A DNA stretch of 36,149 nucleotides from Deltaproteobacteria bacterium (GTDB lineage Bacteria > Desulfobacterota > Dissulfuribacteria > Dissulfuribacterales > QOAL01). The stretch lies in NCBI GenBank assembly GCA_026995935.1, contig JALWNK010000059.1:1-36149 (forward strand), written 5' to 3'. The notes below the pieces were generated by a model. It was not told the DNA's origin. It saw only the letters and a list, made by a program, of their open reading frames with translations, and made no database searches. Numbering within the stretch: position 1 is the stretch's first letter; the number at the start of each line of letters is the position of its first letter. The position numbers and the translations under genes are program-made. This document shows positions 32,317-36,149 of this stretch, in pieces.

Positions 32317-33660
32317 TTGCTTGGCGAAACGGTAGGCATCTTCCTTGGTGAGCAGCAGTTAAGCTACGCCTTTTTGAAAAGGGAAATAAACAGGTGGGTG
32401 AGGCAGGAAGGGTCCATTTTCGGTGAAATCAGCGGCAGAAATTCCATAGAGAGGCTTGGCAGCCTCCTTGGCAGGCTTAAGCCCAAAAGGGGACGGCGCC
32501 TCTGCATAGCCCTTCCAAGAAGCAGATACTTTCTTCGCGACCTGAAATTCAAGGGCCTGAGCCTTGAAGAGGCAGAGGGTGCAGTGCGCCTTTCCATTGG
32601 AACATACACACACCTGCCCCCTGAGGACATCTACTTTGACTGTACTGCCTATGAAAGAGGCGGGAAGACCAGGGTTCTGATTGCCTATGCCAGGCGCAAT
32701 TTCATTGACTCCATAGTGGAGCAGGTGGAAAGGACGGGCCACAGAAAGAGCCTTTTCTGCATAAGCCCTTGCAGCCTGGGTGCAGACCTGATTTTGCGGA
32801 AGGGGAGCTCTATCTCCTTTCCCTGCCTTAGTATTCACAAGGAAGACGGTGATAAGATACTCAATCTCCACGGAAGAGGGATTTGGCAGGGCTGTCACCC
32901 CATCAAAGGTAATGGTCCTGGCCTTGAGGATGTGGCAGCGCGCACCGGCCACGATTTACGAAACTCAGGCCCGCTTTGGCTCCTGGGGGAGGCAGAAGTA
33001 GAAGGCGTCACAGATGTATCCACCGGGGATCCATGTTCAGATGCTGGAATAAGACCACTTTGCCAGGGTGGTAACATCACCCCTGGGCTTTTGGCAGCGG
33101 CCCTTGGAACCTCTTCCTTTCCACAGGTCGCCTTTCAGGAAAAGCCGAGGAAGAAACCCCTTTATCTCAGGATCAACACATTGCAGCTTGCTCTTGTGGG
33201 GCTCTTTGTGCTCCTAGTGCTTTTTACCGGTAACAGGTTTTTTCACTTGATGGAGGTATCCAGGCAGTACAATAAGAATGTATCCACCATAAAGGCACTT
33301 GAAGAACGGTTTGCTCCCCTTAAGGCAAAGATGGAGAAGCTCCAGGGGCTTAAGTCCATTGAACAGGACATGCTGGACTTTCTTAATGAGCGTCCCCCCC
33401 TTCTGGACATACTCAAGGAGCTTGCCGAGAAGACCCCAATGGATGCGTGGATAAGGTACTTTACATTGAGGGGCAATGTATTGAAGGTTTCCGCAGAGGG
33501 GGGCTCTGCAGTAAAGACCATGGAGGCATGGAGAAGGAGCAGGCTCTTTTCCAGTGTCAAGCTGGCCTCCCCTGTCACAAAGGACAGGCAGGGCCGGGAG
33601 CGCTATACCGTGGAACTGAGGCTTAGGACCTTTATAAAGCAAGGGGCCGGGAGGAGATGA
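32317..33660 (+). CDS. gspL: Type II secretion inner-membrane protein GspL (PilM/PilN-like)
   Basis: Links the ATPase to the inner-membrane platform. The 447 residues have an actin-like/PilM-type N-terminal cytoplasmic region (GIFLGEQQLSYAFLK, LCIALPRSRYFLRDLKF). One membrane helix follows at about 289-310 (LQLALVGLFVLLVLFTGNRF), then a coiled coil and a ferredoxin-like periplasmic domain resembling PilN (PPLLDILKELAEKTP). The TTG start at 32317 has AAGGGGA 6 bases upstream. The stop overlaps the next start (ATGATG). Sequence similarity of GspL proteins is low, so position between K and M is part of the evidence. Confidence 0.85.
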   Translation: MLGETVGIFLGEQQLSYAFLKREINRWVRQEGSIFGEISGRNSIERLGSLLGRLKPKRGRRLCIALPRSRYFLRDLKFKGLSLEEAEGAVRLSIGTYTHLPPEDIYFDCTAYERGGKTRVLIAYARRNFIDSIVEQVERTGHRKSLFCISPCSLGADLILRKGSSISFPCLSIHKEDGDKILNLHGRGIWQGCHPIKGNGPGLEDVAARTGHDLRNSGPLWLLGEAEVEGVTDVSTGDPCSDAGIRPLCQGGNITPGLLAAALGTSSFPQVAFQEKPRKKPLYLRINTLQLALVGLFVLLVLFTGNRFFHLMEVSRQYNKNVSTIKALEERFAPLKAKMEKLQGLKSIEQDMLDFLNERPPLLDILKELAEKTPMDAWIRYFTLRGNVLKVSAEGGSAVKTMEAWRRSRLFSSVKLASPVTKDRQGRERYTVELRLRTFIKQGAGRR

Positions 33661-34232
33661 TGAAGGGAAGCCTCATGGGAGGAAAGAACCAGTCGGCACT
33701 GGTGCGTTATGGCGTCATAGTCATAGCCTTGATACTATGGTACGCTCTTGTGCTCAGCCCCATTGATTCAAGGATAAGTTCCAGGCAGGAGTCTCTGGAG
33801 AGCCAGGAGCTCAGGATTCAGAGGCTTGAGAGAAGGATCAAGAAGCTCAGTAACATCGACAAGGAGTTTGCCAAAGAAAAGAGGAGGTTTGAAAACCTGA
33901 AAAAGAGGCTGATTCCCGGGGATTCCCTGCAGCTTGTGGCCACAAACATGCAGAACTCCTTTTTGCAGAAGGCCAAGAAGGCAGGTGTTGAGGTGCTGGT
34001 TTACAGAAGTGGAAGCCCGAGGCGATGGCGGGACTACAGGCTGGCGGTTTCCATTTTCAATCTGAAGAGCAATCTTTCCCAGTTTCTTGATCTACTTGAG
34101 GCGCTGGATGGTGAAAAGAGATTTCAGCGCATAAACAACGTAAATTTTTCAACAATCAGGGGCAAAAAGTCAGAGCTTAGGATAAACATGGAAATAGAAG
34201 GGCTTTTTCTGGGGGATAAGGCAAAGTTATGA
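33657..34232 (+). CDS. gspM: Type II secretion inner-membrane protein GspM (PilO-like)
   Basis: Partner of GspL in the inner-membrane platform. The 191 residues form a single membrane helix near 17-33 (RYGVIVIALILWYALVL), a coiled coil (about 40-85, with SLESQELRIQRLERRIKKL) and a small ferredoxin-like periplasmic domain (YRLAVSIFNLKSNLSQFLDLLEAL). This is the GspM/PilO layout. The ATGs at 33657 and 33660 sit immediately after GGGAGGAG, and another at 33675 follows AAGGGAAG at a better distance, so the exact start is uncertain. The stop overlaps gspD in ATGA (34229-34232). Confidence 0.85.
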   Translation: MMKGSLMGGKNQSALVRYGVIVIALILWYALVLSPIDSRISSRQESLESQELRIQRLERRIKKLSNIDKEFAKEKRRFENLKKRLIPGDSLQLVATNMQNSFLQKAKKAGVEVLVYRSGSPRRWRDYRLAVSIFNLKSNLSQFLDLLEALDGEKRFQRINNVNFSTIRGKKSELRINMEIEGLFLGDKAKL

Positions 34233-36149
34233 GAAGGATATCCAAGACGTTATCACTGGGATTGAGTTTCCTTTTTATCTTTTTGGCTCTTACGGGCGTA
34301 ACCCTTGCCCAGGATAAAAAGAAAAAAGAGATAAAAGAGCCCGTTCTGGAATACCGTTCGCCCTATGACGGGGCCAAGCCCGGGGAGAGAAGAAAGATTG
34401 AGATATCCCTGGACAACATGGACATCTATCCGGTGCTGGACCAGATCCTTGGGCAGATCCTAGGTCTGAATTTTGTTGTGGAACCAACCATCAGGGGTAC
34501 CATCTCCGTACACATCAGGGGCAACTACACCAAGAAGGAACTCCTTGATCTGGTAAATTCCGTTCTTCAGATGCAGGGGCTGGCCCTGGTTCCCGGGGGG
34601 CACGGGTTGTATAAGGTGGTTAGAAAGGCAAACAGCCCCAAAATGGGAGTCGTTGTCACCACTAAGAAGAGATCAAAGAGGCCGGGAGACGTCATTCGGG
34701 TCATACAGCTTCAGTATCTTTCTGCATCCCATGCGGCCTCAAACCTTAGAAACCTTGTAAGTCCAGGTGCCGTGGTGATTCCTGTTCCAAGCAGCAACAG
34801 CATCATCCTGTCGGATACGGCTGAAAACGTGCTCAAGGTTTCAAAGATACTGTCCATCCTGGATGAAAACATATTCAAGAACGTTTACTGGCGGCTCTTT
34901 ACCTTAGAAAATGCCGACATTGAGGACATTTCCAAGGACCTCCAGAACATTTTTTCAGCAAACGTGCTCTACAAGCGGCCTGGAATAGATACAAGCGGCC
35001 TTAAGATCATACCCCTCAAGACCCTCAATGCCCTCCTTGTGGTGACTAGATGGAAGAATGTGCTTGAACAGGTGGCCCACTGGGTAAAGGAACTGGACCA
35101 AGGGCAGCTCGACAGGGGAAGCAAGGTCTACGTCTACTTTGTGCAAAACGGCCAGGCCAAGCAGCTTGCAGACATCCTCAACGAGCTTTACGGAGAGAAG
35201 TCCTCTTCCAAGTCCAAGAAAAAGGTCATTGTGAAGAGGGCCAAGGAGACAAAGAAGACCAAGCTTGTTGGTGCAGCAGGTGAGCTTTCAGGCGAGGTGA
35301 AGATCATTGCGGACGAGACCAACAATTCCCTTATCTTTAAGGCCCGTCCAAAGGACTATGCCATAATACGCGAGGTGCTCACGAAGCTTGACATAATTCC
35401 GCGTCAGGTCCTTATAGAGGTGCTGATTGCAGAGGTTTCCCTCACAAATGATGTAAAATATGGGGTGGAGTGGTTCATTGAGAACAAGGGTATAAACATA
35501 GGCGGCTCCCCATACAACGCCAACATGATGCTGGATGCAGGAAAGGCCCTTGCTCAGGATACCGGTTTGGGAAAGGGTTTCCCCGGTTTCACCTACGCAC
35601 TTTACGACGGAGATGGTAGTCTCAGGGCCCTTATTAACCTTCTTGCAGAAAATACGGATGTTGACATACTTTCCGCCCCGAACATACTTGCGGCAGACAA
35701 CCAGGAGGCTAGGATCGAAATCGGCGAGGACGTGCCCACCCTTTCAGAGTCCACCATCTCATCAGGAGGTGTAAAGACCCAGGGCGTCCAGTACAGAAAG
35801 ACAGGAATCATCCTTCAGGTAAAGCCCTATATCAACGACAGCGGCCTTGTTCGGATGGAGGTGACCCAGGAGGTGAGCAAGGTCAACGACCAAGCCACTG
35901 CCGGGATTACATCGCCCAGGATTACCAACAGAAAGGCAACCACCTACATAATAGCAAGAGACGGTCAGCACATACTCATGGGCGGTCTCATGAGCACTCA
36001 GTACACGGTTACACACTCTGGGATCCCCATACTCAAGGATATCCCCATACTTGGCTATGTATTTGGATCAAAGGGAACAAAGAAAGAGAAAAAGGAGCTC
36101 ATATTTATTCTTACTCCCCATGTAATAAAGACCAGGGCAGAGGCAGACA
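34229..36149 (+). CDS. gspD: Type II secretion secretin GspD (3' end beyond the window)
   Basis: The outer-membrane channel of the system. 640 residues are visible and the frame is open to the window end. A signal peptide (about 1-27, ending GVTLA-Q) is followed by N0 (about 50-130, IEISLDNMDIYPVLDQILGQ), N1 (VIRVIQLQYLSASHAASNL), N2 and N3 domains. The secretin core then contains RQVLIEVLIAEVSL, ILSAPNILAADNQEARIEIGEDVP, GIILQVKPYI, and VTHSGIPILKDIPILGYVFG with KELIFILTPHVI. A lysine-rich insertion, KSSSKSKKKVIVKRAKETKK in pattern, interrupts N3. The ATG overlaps the gspM stop. A pilotin lipobox is not present. Very few residues can be missing. Confidence 0.96.
   Translation, partial: MRRISKTLSLGLSFLFIFLALTGVTLAQDKKKKEIKEPVLEYRSPYDGAKPGERRKIEISLDNMDIYPVLDQILGQILGLNFVVEPTIRGTISVHIRGNYTKKELLDLVNSVLQMQGLALVPGGHGLYKVVRKANSPKMGVVVTTKKRSKRPGDVIRVIQLQYLSASHAASNLRNLVSPGAVVIPVPSSNSIILSDTAENVLKVSKILSILDENIFKNVYWRLFTLENADIEDISKDLQNIFSANVLYKRPGIDTSGLKIIPLKTLNALLVVTRWKNVLEQVAHWVKELDQGQLDRGSKVYVYFVQNGQAKQLADILNELYGEKSSSKSKKKVIVKRAKETKKTKLVGAAGELSGEVKIIADETNNSLIFKARPKDYAIIREVLTKLDIIPRQVLIEVLIAEVSLTNDVKYGVEWFIENKGINIGGSPYNANMMLDAGKALAQDTGLGKGFPGFTYALYDGDGSLRALINLLAENTDVDILSAPNILAADNQEARIEIGEDVPTLSESTISSGGVKTQGVQYRKTGIILQVKPYINDSGLVRMEVTQEVSKVNDQATAGITSPRITNRKATTYIIARDGQHILMGGLMSTQYTVTHSGIPILKDIPILGYVFGSKGTKKEKKELIFILTPHVIKTRAEAD

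Noticed and set aside
1-36149. tRNA, rRNA, riboswitch and CRISPR features
   Set aside because: No cloverleaf-like TTCGA/CCA patterns, rRNA blocks, regular repeat-spacer arrays or known riboswitch cores were recognised by eye. A covariance-model scan would be decisive.

Overview
The window reads as a chromosomal segment of a Gram-negative, probably desulfobacterial (Desulfobacterota / former Deltaproteobacteria) organism. This is inferred from a type II secretion operon with an outer-membrane secretin, an outer-membrane-type RlpA lipoprotein, Lgt, AmpG, a NifA-like sigma-54 activator and strong use of AGG (Arg) and CTT (Leu) codons. No rRNA, tRNA or CRISPR array was found. The genus cannot be fixed from the sequence alone.

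Layout. 1-231: the end of a probable IS21/IS481-like element, then the fbp leader. 232-4938: fbp, then htpX, a cobalamin-binding radical SAM enzyme and an unrecognised TPR-tailed protein, the last three closely spaced. 5154-10996: an operon of a GAF-AAA-Fis sigma-54 activator, pcnB, an unknown 147-aa protein, lgt and nnr, with translationally coupled junctions from pcnB on, closed by a good intrinsic terminator at 11101-11125. 11201-12481: a UMF1-type MFS transporter. 12484-16284: an island holding a single-chain restriction-modification gene on the minus strand, broken by a frameshift, and bounded by two inverted copies of a ~210-225 bp hairpin-rich repeat that abut the stop codons of the convergent neighbours. 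16292-18605: ampG and, divergently, an orphan FecCD permease. 18621-24708: a tight minus-strand housekeeping operon nifS-degT-purB-pyrE-sagB-radC-tadA. 24808-25623: rlpA. 25712-26489: a higBA toxin-antitoxin pair followed by a ~127 bp imperfect palindrome that looks like an integron attC site. 26566-36149: the type II secretion operon G-E-F-H-I-J-K-L-M-D, with gspD running off the window.

How the parts fit. The backbone is housekeeping: gluconeogenesis, NAD(P)HX repair, tRNA editing or RNA tailing, purine and pyrimidine synthesis, lipoprotein maturation and envelope recycling, plus a secretion system. Three accessory insertions stand out: the IS end, the R-M island and the higBA cassette. The least explained material is the radical SAM/TPR pair, the paired inverted repeats around the R-M gene, the GC-tract frameshift in that gene, and the attC-like element behind higBA. 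No system that is clearly new in kind could be demonstrated. The radical SAM/TPR pair and the repeat-bounded R-M island are the best candidates for follow-up.
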